A stretch of 64,000 bases of DNA from contig OY752144.1 of NCBI GenBank assembly GCA_963573315.1, positions 124,001-188,000 of the forward strand. Direction: 5' to 3'. The translations under genes and the position numbers were made by a program. Below, in pieces: positions 33,768-45,430 of the stretch. The stretch's first letter is position 1. Each line of letters opens with the position of its first letter. Source of the stretch: Entomortierella parvispora. Its lineage: Eukaryota; Mortierellomycota; Mortierellomycetes; Mortierellales; Mortierellaceae. Below the pieces are notes generated by a model, which saw nothing but the letters and a program-made list of their open reading frames with translations, was not told the origin of the DNA and made no database searches.

Positions 33768-36700
33768 TCAAACCGTGACACCCAACGACTGCAGCTTCTC
33801 CTTGAGGCCTGTCATCTCCTCGTCCTGGTCCGCAAGGCAGATCAAAAGGTCTTCGTGCTCTTTCTCCAGAGCCCCATACCGTTCCCGCTCCTGCCTCACC
33901 TCTTCATGCAAAGTTGCCAGTGCAGCTTCGGACTCTTGTTCCTGTCTCATCAACTGTGCCCGTGCGTTTTCCAGTTGTGATCTCAGGTCTGCCATTTCTG
34001 AAGTTTGAGCCGAGACTTTCGTACGGAGGGATGCCAGTTGAGACGCTGCTTCGGCATTGTGGGCATCAGATGATTGTCGAACGCTGTCGGGTGGAGCAGA
34101 GATGGACTTTTGCGTTCGCTCTAAAGAATTGTTGAAAATTGTCAGTTGGGTGTTTGACGATCTCCCAAGTATTCGAAAAAAACCACAGTGTGGCAGGCTA
34201 GATTACCAAAATTCCGTTTCATAAACTCGACAAAAGAGAAATCAAAGTAGAGACTGGGCAGCTTGCCACCAGTCTCTTCTTGAGGAAGAACAACCATAAA
34301 AGGCACCGCAGCCTTGAAAGGCGCAGATTCCCGAACACGTGTTATACAAGCTGCAAAGTGATCCAATCCAATGCGGCTTAAAAGAATGGGTTGGATAGTC
34401 GCCCGTGTGATAAGTGTTTCTGGCTCCCAGTTGTATTCATAGCAGATGCCCAGCAAGAACGCAGCAAGACCTTGGACCATTGGGTCTTCTTTTGATGAAG
34501 GACTGATGAGCTCTATCAGCTTTTGGCGTTGGATAAGCGAGGAATGTGGCTACAGTTAGTAGTGGGCTCAGAGATCTAATTCCTGATAAAGTCCTCGTCA
34601 TGTATGAGCTGCCTTACAAACTGGAGATGCGCGCTCTCGGACAGAAAGTCTTTGATGCTCCTTGGACTGTCATAGCACCACTGGCACAATAGAGCCAAAA
34701 ATCCCAGAGATACTCTGACATCCGCTTGTCCTTTGACGGCAACCATGAGCGACGCAGTGATGGCATGAATTAATGACACGGGATCCTCGCCTAGCGAAGT
34801 ATAAAAGTTAGCCCAACAATGCTTCCACTGCGACGTCAGTCGAGGCCTGATTTAAATATTTAAATGACTTACCATGGTCTTCATCTCCAAATGTAATAGC
34901 CAAAGCAATTGCCTTTGCTCGAGTGTTGTTCCTTATGATATGTGAAAGAAGAACGCTTGCAAACCAGCTGTTGTAAGGGTCTGCAGTCGAGGAAGCGTCA
35001 ACATCATCCTGCCAGCCCTGAAGCGCATCCAGAAGTAGCGTGCCTGGAGATTGGGGTTTTTCTGTATAATCAAGAAAGGGTGTTAGAATAAAAGAACATT
35101 GCATTCAGATCGAAACCCCATTCCGTCCACCATACGTACCACTGGCCGCTGTATTAGGGTTGTCCTCTGGTGGAGCATTAAGGGTTGTGGCCAATACTAG
35201 CTGGGAGTCTGGATTCTCTAGCACGAACGACTGATTTGAGGAACAACAAGTCAGATATTCAAATGAAGTGAACAACAGTAACGATTCAGTTCAACGATTT
35301 GTCATACTTGGAAGAGACAGGTAGCCGCTGCACGAATAGAGTACGTGCTTCCAGGATATTTTCCTACAGCAATCGCAACCACTTCTTCAATAGCAGGACA
35401 GCGCTCTCGCTGCTCGCCTCCTTGCGCAGAACTACGGCCGGATTGGAAAGAGGATCGTGATAGCTGTGCAGATGATCTGGTTGGTGGCGTCAGGGACGAA
35501 AGGCGATCATCGGAAGGCGCTGAAGGGGGTTGGGCGGGTATAATGATCGCCTTTGAAAGTGTATCCTGATTCAACTTATTCAATCGGATAAGTTCCGATA
35601 GTCCATAGAGTGCGCTTGTCTTGACTCTTTGCGGCGCGTTGGAAGTCAAGGCAAGGTCGATCAATAGTTGAAGGATGCCGCATTGATGCATGGATTTCTA
35701 TAAAGGACGTAATGTGTGAGTGAGAATTTCAACCCTCGCTCGAATCCTTGGCTAACATTCGAGTCCAGTAGCATACGTACTTGATTTGCTGTGGTGTTGG
35801 AGTGATCAGGCACGACAAGAACTCGAATCAGTTCTAGAACCATAATCATGTTGTTGCCTCTTTGGTCTGACCAATGATCCTTGTTGACCAATTCACGCTT
35901 TCCATGTGCATCCACTGCTGCGTCAGTGAAAAGTCCAGGAATACGCTGTATGCAACTTGTTTCGCGGAAGTAGTTCTATGACAGATCAAGACGTCGTTAG
36001 CGGTTTGAGCCTCATCCGACACTCTTTTATGAGATTGTAGATCACACACACATTGGAGCCATACCTGATTTGAGACATTGTATCGCAACAGGTTTTGTAC
36101 GAGTTGCAAACAATCCTGAACAATGATGCCTCCCATGACTGCCCCTTCCTCGTCAATGATCGCCAACAAACGTTCAAAGGCATTCTCAAAAGCAACAATT
36201 TTTTGCAGATCCGCGTTTGACTCAGTCAAGGATATCATAAGTAAGAGGCCCTCTATTAAGAAACAAAAAAAAATCAATCGGGACCGTCAAGACATGCCCG
36301 AAGATCCGACATGGGGTTATTTGTTCATAGCTAAGAGTCACTTACCATTGCGAATGATCTCACGGCGGTCGTCCAGAAGAGCCATCAGTCTAGACATTCC
36401 AACAGGCGACGTAAGGATACATTCCTGTAATCTGGTTGTATTGTTGAGGACAAGTGTCGACAAAAGCGACAGCACATGGAAGCGCACGTAAAAGTCGTAT
36501 TCTTCGAGAATGTCTAGCAAAACTGTGACATTGGACGCTTCCTATGATTTCATCCCAGAAAAGTGCAGCATTGGTTAGAACAGGGTCTTTGTCTACAACG
36601 CACTCTAACGCAACAGCATACATGCCTCCAGGACCGCGTTGGACATCTCTAACGCGAACTCTTGCGACTCTTCCTTGTCCTATGTTACAGATCCCCAAAA

Positions 36701-37145
36701 GTACAGTTAATTTCATGCTGCCAAATCATAGAAGGATATCAGGGAGACTGGTTTGAAACTTACAGCATCGGCCTGGCAGAGGATAGTCAGACTCTCAAGA
36801 ACAGCCTTGCTAATGTCAATGTCCATCGAGTCTTGTCGCAGGACCTTGCAGAGAACCTTCACGCCACGCGCTCCAATGTCCTGAGGAAAGATGCATCCAA
36901 AAATGACATTTGAGTTAGGTAATGACCCAATGAGTAACAAAGCTGGCAGCTTCTGCTTCTTCGTCCCGAATGGATGTCGTTTCTACCTTTTTGTGGTCCC
37001 TTGTGCAGGCCTTGAGGGCCTGGACAGCAGCCCGGCGATCCTCAAGGAGGGTGCCATGCTCAATCCTGTCGCAAAGTTTGTCGACCGTGTAAGAGCCGGT
37101 CTGAAGCTGACCCTTCTGGCCTCGAAGGGCATTAAAGAAGTCCAT
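33768..37145 (-). CDS. USO1: USO1/p115 vesicle tethering factor
   Basis: Peripheral Golgi tether that links COPII vesicles to cis-Golgi membranes with Rab1/Ypt1 and SNAREs. 12 exons: 36987-37145, 36764-36880, 36626-36679, 36346-36541, 36065-36252, 35781-35975, 35308-35697, 35140-35230, 34873-35061, 34618-34790, 34207-34549, 33768-34120; 815 aa. The armadillo-like head carries KIVAFENAFERLLAII, GGIIVQDCLQLVQNLLRYN and the C-terminal head motif YFDFSFVEFMKRNFG. The coiled-coil tail is short for the family, and the acidic-type C-terminus reads LADQDEEMTGLKEKLQSLG. Exon 3 appears to end GAG before GCATGT; with that GC-AG intron, the alignment to p115 (NVTVLLDILEEYDF) is gap-free. Confidence 0.94.
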
Positions 37146-37399
37146 GTACAATTGCCCGTGCTTATTCAGTTAAAGTAAAAGTAGAGTGTGGTCTGGTTGG
37201 CTCAGGTGCTTGTTTGTCCCGAGGAGAGCGAGTGATATGGGATGAAAGGGCAGATGATGAAGCAGGAAGCAAGAAACAGCATCTCAAGCCATGCGTGTCA
37301 GCTTGCCAGGACTAAAAAATAAAAATCTCTAAAATGTGGAGGGCTGTGAGCCAATGAGAAGGCAAGAGATTTTATTCCAGAAAACAAGACTCGAATTGT

Positions 37400-37894
37400 T
37401 TATTCTTGTGACACCTCCCTGAAGGACACGACCGCCTGCTCGCCCATGGCCATGACGACGGTAACAGCAAGGTTCTTTTCCTTTGCAAAGTCCTTTCGGA
37501 GTCTATCTCCAAGTTCGCCCGTCGGCATCTTGACATCATCCTTCGGGATCCCCATCTCCGTCAACAGGTTCAAGAACCCGTCATCGATATCTTGCACAAC
37601 AAACTCGCGGCGCACAACCACCGGCACGTCGACGTTATGACCTGCAGGCGAAATGATGTCGAGCTTCTTTCCAGTGAAAATATCAACAGCGACCAAGTGA
37701 ACCTTGGCGTGGCCATGCTTCCCCGGTTTGGCGAAAGAAAGTCCAGTGATCTTACAAGGACGGTGGTTAATGATAACGTGTCCGCCCTCTCGAAGAGCCG
37801 AACACTGCACAGGAATCGTCAAAGACGCGCCTGCAGAAACACCCTCAAATTGGACATTGTATTGCTCTTCATTGTCGCTATGGTGGTCAGTCAT
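37400..37894 (-). CDS. eIF5A: eIF5A, hypusinated translation factor
   Basis: Promotes elongation through difficult peptide bonds and termination. Intronless, 164 aa. The hypusine loop reads KPGKHGHAKVHLVAVDIFTG; the lysine expected to be hypusinated is about residue 59. The OB-fold C-terminal domain follows (FVVQDIDDGFLNLL, GELGDRLRKDF). The residue before the loop glycine is Pro where most eukaryotes have Thr. An N-terminal acidic stretch (HHSDNEEQYNVQFEG) resembles other eIF5As. The gene sits 201 bp from the stop of Ima1 and 255 bp from the USO1 start. Confidence 0.95.
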   Translation of the reverse strand: MTDHHSDNEEQYNVQFEGVSAGASLTIPVQCSALREGGHVIINHRPCKITGLSFAKPGKHGHAKVHLVAVDIFTGKKLDIISPAGHNVDVPVVVRREFVVQDIDDGFLNLLTEMGIPKDDVKMPTGELGDRLRKDFAKEKNLAVTVVMAMGEQAVVSFREVSQE

Positions 37895-38095
37895 TTACAC
37901 ACAGTGATGGGGGCGGGGAGGATAGGGCAGTTGGACTCGGTTTGGTGTAGGGTAAAAGGTGAGGGAGTTGGTTAGCAAGGACTCCCTTTTTGTAGATGAT
38001 CGCGCCTTTCAATTTACTGCGGTTTTCATGGCCCCTTGCATCCTTGAATCATTCTACTTCTATGCAATTGTTTTTATTATCTTTTTGTTTTGTTT

Positions 38096-41000
38096 TCAGT
38101 GTTTCTGTAGAGATGGAGTCTTCATTTTTCCTTCGCGTATCGACTCTTGGTTCTGGATTTTCGATCGAGCATTCTCGCCAGGCACCTTGGCTCCCGTTGC
38201 AACAAGTGTCAGCAGCAACGTCATGATCGTACTATCGTACGCCCAGCCAGCCACACGAGCTGCAACTGCGGCACGAGTCGAGTCCATCGGCCATGGCCAA
38301 ATCCATTGAATTACTGCGAGAACACAATTGAGAACACTGTCCTCCTCGGATGTGGCCCTGCACATCTTTGCCACCACAATCCATCCAATATTGAGGACTC
38401 TTGATATCAATAGTACCAAAAGGATTTTCTATGACATTTCAATACAGCAAGTAAGTTTTTGTAGCACAGACATGAAGCAAAACCTTCTTCATAGGGAAAA
38501 CTTACGGAGAGAAAGACGTCAGTCGACGTGGGAGCAAAGGGATCATTCGATTTCTTTTTGTCTGCGGGCTCGACAGATTTTACGTTCCATCTGATGAAAG
38601 CGCGGTATTCATCGAGAACCCAAAACGCGCACGCATGGACAAGGACGGCAATAAAGCCACATGTGCAGACCGTGTTCAGCTGTTCCTCCCAGCTTGACGC
38701 TCCCTAAAAATCCAACAAAAACAGGCGTTTAGTAAGTCTGCAAGCAGTTCACAGAACACGTCTGACAAATATGAAATTGCAACTTACAATCCAGAGAGGA
38801 ACGATCCTGCATACCACGGCCAAAACGAGCCAGCGTCGAGCCATACGCTTTTTAAGCATCAAGTTCCTTGCTGATATAGTCCGTGGCTCTGAAGCAGGTG
38901 GTAAGTAATCGTCGACAATCTTGACTACACCGAAAAAGTTATCCTCTAGGCCAGTCTCGGGCTCTGGAGGGAAATATCTCTGAGGTGCAATTGCGCCACG
39001 ACCTGCAAATGACTTGCTGGTCTCTCCAATCCTAGACGAGCTTCCAAATGTCCAAGAAAGGTCGTTATCTTCATCCAAGTCCATTGTGCGATCCTTGAAA
39101 GCATGGTGGTCATCGTCATCATCAACTAATGGACGACGGCGATTTGCTTGTGCTGAAGATGTTCTCGAGAAATCAGAGTCAATTGGCTTTCGATACGACC
39201 AAACATCGGCTTTAACCCCGGTCTCTCCAGATGCAGAACGGTGAGCGAAAAGGTTCTCTGGCGGTTGAAATTTTGCGGAAGGAAAGCCAAAGAAACTTCC
39301 CAGGGACATGTTTGAAAGGCCCATGCTTGTGATAAGAGATGGGTTCGCCAGTGGAGACGGTTCATAAGCGCGGGAACGAAAGCGATTGTCTGTGGTGCCG
39401 GAACCCGTCAATGGCGCCGAGTGTACGCGCGAAAGTCCTGCAGCAGAATAGGAATCGGAGCCCTCTGCCCGTTCTCTGTATCCTGACGACTGCCCAGGTT
39501 CTCTATACATCCCAAATTGTGCCGAGGATCTGGTCGGGTTTACTGGCTTGGCAGGAGACCACTTAAGGGTGTTTACATCAGACCCAAGACCCAGGCGCTC
39601 CTCGGATCGCCAACTTGGTGAATCAGGTCTTTCCTGGAGGGGATCTGTGGAAGAGCGAAAGACCTGAGGTTGAGGCCTCGGTGACTCCTGAGTATGATGT
39701 TCGGCGGAAACCTGTCAAGCGAACATTTTTTTTTTTTTTTTTTTTTTTTTTGGTTATTGACCATGATACGACATGAAATTAAAGTAAAGGGGCATTGCAA
39801 CTTCACTTAATACCTTGTATTTGTCTCCACTCACGTCCTGATCCATGGTAGGTTGATCGATGGCTCTTGGAGAACCAGAGTATCTGATATTAACCTCTGG
39901 GCTTTCGTGTACCGTCTTTCCCTGAACAAAGGCCAGTATATACAGAGCATGAAGAACTATGACAAACCCATGGGCTTGCAGGAAATAGCTTGTCGAAGGT
40001 AGCCCAGCCAAAATTGCCAGTTGAAATGAGAGCAACAGTGCAGCGCCTAATCGACTCCATTGGTAGAACCACTGTATCCTGATTCTCCTTCGAGGTGCGG
40101 TTTGTATTGCGCCCAGGGTTCGGTCCCAAAATAAGCCCGCCAGAGATGTCGTCAAAAGAGTAGCAATGATCATGACTGATTTCTCGTTCTCTGTCATATC
40201 CATAGAAACCTTCCTGTAGTCCATGAATTCTGGTAAATACAATGCTGCCGATGACTTTGAGAATGCTCGGGCGATATCCCCTCTTCTTATTTCCCGAGTG
40301 CTCAATGGTGGTTGTTGGGTATAGAGTCCTAAATCCAAGAATACACGGTTGTGATGAGAGGTTGACTTTACAAGGACTGTACGGTCATATAACATTGCAC
40401 ATACCTTCAGCTTCGATGAAAAGCCATGCCACTTGAGATCCAGCCCAGCAGACGCCGAGAATTATCCAAGAGAGTGTGGGATACTTTCGAGTTGGTCGAA
40501 TAGATTCACCTCGGCTTTTGTTGAGGGTGTTGTTCAAAAGCGACGATTTGAACTTGTAGTTTTGGCGGCCCAAGACCTTTTGCACTTTTTCAGCACACGC
40601 TGCACAGGCGACGGGGTAACGCTCCTCTACTCTTTGCCTATATCCATCCGCATCGTCGTAAAATGCCTGATAATTGTCGTCCTAGAAACCCAAACGATGA
40701 TTTTAGCGATGCTGTTCACTGACAAGAAAGAAAATCAAGAACAGCTATCATTGCACGTACGTCTTCATCTGGTATGTAGTTGCTGAGAAGTTGGTACACA
40801 ACACGCTGGTGTCCTTTACAGGTGTCACAAAAGACTTCGTCCTGTTTACTGTCACCCTTGGCCTGGGTTTGTTTCCTAGACCGAGAAAGGCGGCTATGTG
40901 CTGCACGTGTGGGATGCGAGGAGGGTAAGTGTCAATAGAGCGTTGATTTCCGGATGTAATGTCGCCTTCTCGAGTCTTACCAATTCGATCCACCGTATCC

Positions 41001-41365
41001 TCATTCAAGGTCCCGTCAAACATCTCTGGCACTGGCAAGATATTTCCATCCTAAAAAGTAAAAAGATTCACAAGATTGATTAGAAACTGCAGCTAATGTC
41101 GTTGCATTGAGCAAATATCGTGCCAGTAACCTACTTGGTCCCTTCTTTGGCGTGTTAAGCAATGAGGACAAGTCCAATCGCTAGGCGTTGCATCCATTTG
41201 GCCCCGATGAAGCCAGGCGCATTGAAAACAAGCCCAACACTGGACACGAATGGGACGATGTACAATGGTCTCGAGCCATCCTGGCCGATCTTGAATGGGG
41301 CGTTGGCCAGAATGGCGTGAGTGGGCGTTGGAGAGATTCAATCCTGGCCTCCGTGAGGCATGCAT
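38096..41365 (-). CDS. ima1: Ima1/NET5 (TMEM201)-like inner nuclear membrane protein
   Basis: Integral inner nuclear membrane protein; the yeast and animal relatives couple chromatin or LINC complexes to the envelope. Exons: 41135-41365, 40981-41050, 40761-40900, 40405-40681, 39814-40328, 38788-39711, 38506-38703, 38096-38428; 895 aa. The Ima1 N-terminal domain has paired zinc-binding motifs: CWACFQCAWL, CPHCLTRQ, FCDTCKGHQRVVYQLLSNY, and RYPVACAACAEKVQ. At least five hydrophobic helices follow (TLSWIILGVCWAGSQVAWLF; SVMIIATLLTTSLAGLFW; FVIVLHALYILAFV; and two or more near the C-terminus). A long Ser-rich loop lies between. Frame is kept at every junction. Start at 41365 is the first in-frame ATG. 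Confidence 0.9.
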
Positions 41366-41534
41366 GATGTTGAATGGATCCGAGTGAATTGATGAGGCGG
41401 TGACAAAGATCAATACATGTGCAAGGGCGCAAGATATTTCAACTTCAAGGCTAGAGGGGGAAAAAAAGGACAGGTTGCGCAGGGTCCAGACCCCTTAATC
41501 TATTTCATTTCTATCTTTTGGAATCGTGGTACAT

Positions 41535-43372
41535 TTATCTCCTTTCCGTGAGCATCAAAACTGGCGAGTTGGTGTGCGTATGGCTTGATCCAATCTCGGC
41601 CGCGGCTGCTCCCAGGAAACGCTGTTGCAGTTCATAGACGAACAGGGCAATGGCAAACATTGGCTAAAGAGAGGCAGAAGGGAAAATCAAAGTCAGATGG
41701 TGGAATCACAACGTAGTATGACATCTTTTTTGAATGAGTGTCCGACATACAGCGACAATAAGTGATCTTGGAACGACTCCCTTGAACAGAGCAGCAACAC
41801 CCTCATTCCTGACAATGTGTTGGAAGCACTCGGCAATTCCACGGAATGCTGGCTCTCCTGGCTTGGTTGCCACCTGAAGTCTTGTCTTGATAACTGATCA
41901 TGGAATTAAAAAGGAGAGCCGTTGGTGGTTAGTTGACTTTATGACGAAAGATCAGAAATCGAGTGGGATGTCTTTAATATCTTACCATCTGCAGGGGTCA
42001 CTGCTGACGCACCAACAACACCAGCAACGAGACCAGCCCCCAAGATCACAGAGAAAGAGGTCTTGCCATCTTTGTCAGCTCCTTGGAGTTTAAGGTACGA
42101 GTTGAGAGGGAAGAACATGATCGAGAATGGCACGTCTCTACAAGAATGAAGAACGAAAGAGTGGTGAGTAAACATGAGTGGTTGGAGCTCGAGAAAGGAC
42201 GAAAAGTCTTGAGGCATTGACCGCGTACCTCATCAAAGTTGCAGGGGTGCCGCGGTACAGACCCCTCAGTCCAAGGGATCTGACAATATCCATTGCGGTT
42301 GGGCGCTTTGCGCCTGCGTCCAGTTTTTGACTTCCAGCGACCTGCATCTGGATTTTTACAATCTCCATGGGGTTGGTGGCAATCACTTGACAGAGACCAG
42401 CTGTGGCACCGGAAAGCATTCCGTATTGAATTGCGAGCTTGTCCTCAGAGACGTTTGTTCGTGCTGCCCAGTACTCGCGGGAAAAGTCGTTGACGGCGAG
42501 CTTGATGGCCTTTTCTGGCGTGATTCCAATGAGGTTTGGCACAATTCCGCGGTAGAGACCACGGGCGCCCTCCTTTGCAATGACTTGCTTGAAGCAATCG
42601 ATTCTATGAGTTTGAAAATAAAATCTGGTCAGCGGACAGGAACGCTGGTTCTGAATAGACCAATATGGATAAAAAAAATGCCTCCAGAGCCCAAAGACAG
42701 CTCTCGAGATCAAAGAGATTGAATGTCTGTCTCTGTTTTTGGCGCAGATCGGCGCAGAGGTCATCTTTCCCAGTGGATGATGTGCACGGCAGGAGTCGTT
42801 TTTCCCTCCTCTTTGTTGGATCCAGTTACGGTCCTTGATCTTTGTTCCTGAAAGGACGCTTCTACTGGTTTCTGTATCCGAGACATGACCTCAGGCTTAC
42901 CCTCCTTTATACTGCAGCTTGCCAAACGAGTCCTTTTTTTGGTTCTGCAATCTACAATAGACAAGGGACAGAGTGCAAGCGGAGCAAGAGAAGTTAGATT
43001 TCTCCTTGTTTTGATCCGTTCTGGTCCGAGGAGAAGAAAGAAAAAAAAAAGTGAAAAAAGAGGTGCACCACTGACCTTGTCTTGACCATGTCGAGCGGGT
43101 ATACGATTAGCACGCCAACAATGCCGGCGACGGCACCAGCACCGAGCTTTGAGACAAATCTAGATGGAGTGGATGGGGAATGATTAGTTTGTCAGAGACA
43201 TGTCAACAGGAAGACCATTGGCCGAGCGACGGTGGGTTAATAGACGGCGGGAATTGTGGAGGGGGCAAGTTGTTGGGCAATAGATTTTTTTTATTGTTGT
43301 TGTTTTGTGTGTTTACTTGCTGGTGCTGGCAGAAGTCGAATTGTCCTGGGTTTGGGAAGAAGAGACGGCCAT
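41535..43372 (-). CDS. Mitochondrial carrier, glutamate-carrier (SLC25A18/A22) type
   Basis: Inner-membrane solute carrier. Exons: 43317-43372, 43076-43159, 42901-42951, 42229-42603, 41986-42137, 41751-41893, 41535-41663; 329 aa. The three carrier repeats are marked by PLDMVKTRLQNQ, PMEIVKIQMQVAG and PADVIKTRLQVATKP. EKAIKLAVNDFSREYW and the LMRDVPFS junction are characteristic of glutamate and aspartate/glutamate carriers. There is no N-terminal EF-hand region as in long aspartate/glutamate carriers, so proton-glutamate symport is the better guess. It would work naturally with the mitochondrial aspartate aminotransferase at 16488-18431, although the genes are far apart. Confidence 0.93.
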
Positions 43373-43984
43373 GATGAATGAGGAAGGGAGGAGGAGGGAA
43401 GGAAGGAGGGAGGGAGGGAGGGGATGAGTTGAGGAGGAGAGGGGAGGATGGGGAAAGAAAGAAAGAAAGAGAATGAGAAGAGAGAGAAGAGAGATCTGAG
43501 TCAGAGTCGAGTTGCGGTCGTGGGGTCAATTCGCCGTTGCGGAGCAAAGAGGGAAGTGGAGAGGAGTGGAGAGGAACAAAGTGGACAGAGTCCGTGGGAG
43601 ACGACCGAAAGGGGTTTTTCGTTTTTTATTTTATTTTATTTTCCATGAAATGAAAGGGACAACGGACAACTGACCCAACTGACCCAAGCCCTGGCTGATA
43701 GACTGACGAAACTGGCACGCACACCTCTTTTTGTCACACTCTTTTCTTGTCACTCGCTTGCCGCTCTCTCTGAGACTCGCTGCTCACACACAGACAGACA
43801 GACCGACAGACTGACTCACAATGGGTGTGTGTGCCTGTGGTGCATGCCACCATGCAATGTCTGCTCTTTTCTTTCTTCCTTTCCTTTCCTTCTCTCTTTC
43901 CATCGTCCTCCTCCTCTCCTCTTTTTCACCCGACCCCTGTCCTGCACTTCATCCCAACATTCATCCGTCCATTCTTTCATTCCA
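43373..43984. other. Divergent promoter, carrier and PPxY protein
   Basis: No gene called. GGAGGGA/GAAAGAAA purine tracts at 43385-43500 and short AGACAGACAGAC repeats near 43790-43815. In-frame codons upstream of 43985 allow a longer PPxY protein starting at 43829. Confidence 0.45.
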
Positions 43985-45328
43985 ATGACCGTTGACGACA
44001 ACGTGTCCCTGCAAAAGCCCTCCGCCGCTGCATCCCTCTCCTCTGACATGCATCCCCAATCCACCTCTGAACATGTCCTCGCCATCCTCCTCGGCGCCGC
44101 CCTCGCCCTCATTATCGTTGGTCTCTGTCTCTGTCTTGCACGCCGTCTGCTTCGGCTTCGGGACCAACAGCAACAACAGCAACAACGCGTTTCTCGTTCC
44201 TCTTCTCTATCCCTATCGTCCTCTTCACCACCTCTCTCTCCCATGACAGAACTGCCCCACCATACCCTCCAGCAACAACAACACCAACAACAGCAACAGC
44301 AACAGCAACGTCAGCTCTCCTCAACCTCCTCATTTTCCACACCTGCCACCTCAAGTGCAGAATCAATACGACCTGCTCACTCCTCTTCACCACACCCACC
44401 CTCATCAATCGTGTCAATACCAGCACCAATATCCACCACGGCATCTGCCTCAATACCCATGGAGCGCACTCTCTCCAATCTCTCCACTCTTCTCCCCTCT
44501 GCTGCCTCACCGTCTTCTTCATCTTCGTTACCCTGGATAACGACAATCTCCTCCTCCCACCATCCAAACAACACCAATTCTACTTCTCCATCAGAGTCCC
44601 CGTCGACTTCTGGATTCAGTCTAGTCCGCTTCTTTTCGAGACGAGCCAGTCAAAAGGCGCCCGCCAAACGACAATCCAGTCTTCGGGCCATTTATTTACA
44701 TCCTCAACGACCCAAACCCGTTCAAGACCGCACACTCCAAAAGAGACCCATTTCCACCACTTCGTCTTCAGATGGTTGCTACTGGTCAGAAGGAGGACCC
44801 TCGGCTATGAAGGAACGATCTATAGATGGTTTCCCTGTCATCACCTTGACTTCTCCTACAGACTCAGAGTCCTCTATCCCGAGACACGATGATTATTCTC
44901 TTTCGTTTTCAGGACAACAGGACAACATGGATTCTTCATTTTCAATAACAACTGCAACTGCATTAACTGTCGCTGCTGCCCCTACTGCTGCTGATGCCAG
45001 CACTTCCTCGGGATCAAGAAGGCACACGTGGCGGATCGACGCCATGGAAAGCTTGGACTCTTCTCCATCCTCGCGGAATAGCAAGGGTTTAGAAAAGTCC
45101 TTGTTGCCAAAGAGCCCAGAATACCAGCCTCGGAATCCGTTGATCCCTCAACACATGTTCCTACATCCTCTTGCCACTTACAATCGACCCGTTACACCCT
45201 CGCCCCGTACAATCGCCTCTTCCGCCTCACCCTTGTCCACTTCTCGGTCTGATTTCCCTCCGACCTACGAAGAGGCTCTGGATGCAGGCGCCTCCAGCAG
45301 TTGTGGGCGACCCCCATGCGAACAATAA
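43985..45328 (+). CDS. Single-pass membrane protein with C-terminal PPxY motif
   Basis: Single exon, 447 aa from ATG 43985; an in-frame ATG at 43829 would add 52 residues. The first 30 residues are Ser-rich, then one helix (VLAILLGAALALIIVGLCLC) followed by the basic stop-transfer ARRLLRLR and poly-Gln. The long cytosolic part is Ser/Thr/Pro-rich. The C-terminus has DFPPTYEEALDAG, a PPxY followed by acidic residues, the usual docking site for WW domains of Nedd4/Rsp5 ubiquitin ligases. By layout it resembles fungal Rsp5 adaptors or cargoes, but I find no family match. CAA/CAG repeats underlie the Gln runs. The gene is convergent with the RhoGAP-like gene, 102 bp between stops. Confidence 0.75.
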   Translation: MTVDDNVSLQKPSAAASLSSDMHPQSTSEHVLAILLGAALALIIVGLCLCLARRLLRLRDQQQQQQQRVSRSSSLSLSSSSPPLSPMTELPHHTLQQQQHQQQQQQQQRQLSSTSSFSTPATSSAESIRPAHSSSPHPPSSIVSIPAPISTTASASIPMERTLSNLSTLLPSAASPSSSSSLPWITTISSSHHPNNTNSTSPSESPSTSGFSLVRFFSRRASQKAPAKRQSSLRAIYLHPQRPKPVQDRTLQKRPISTTSSSDGCYWSEGGPSAMKERSIDGFPVITLTSPTDSESSIPRHDDYSLSFSGQQDNMDSSFSITTATALTVAAAPTAADASTSSGSRRHTWRIDAMESLDSSPSSRNSKGLEKSLLPKSPEYQPRNPLIPQHMFLHPLATYNRPVTPSPRTIASSASPLSTSRSDFPPTYEEALDAGASSSCGRPPCEQ

Positions 45329-45430
45329 TAATAAAAATAAAAAAAAATTATTGTCCTTTTTTTTCCCTTCATGTTTCAAGATGAGAACAAGGTGTTTATT
45401 GAGGCAGTCAGTCAGGCAGAGGGTAACCAC

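Noticed and set aside
36582..36716. Alternative USO1 exon reading ..RGPGGMYAVALECVVDKDP..
   Set aside because: It needs a phase that the preceding exon does not supply and adds residues with no counterpart in p115. The GC-AG alternative gives a gap-free match and leaves a CTAAC branch-like site inside the intron.
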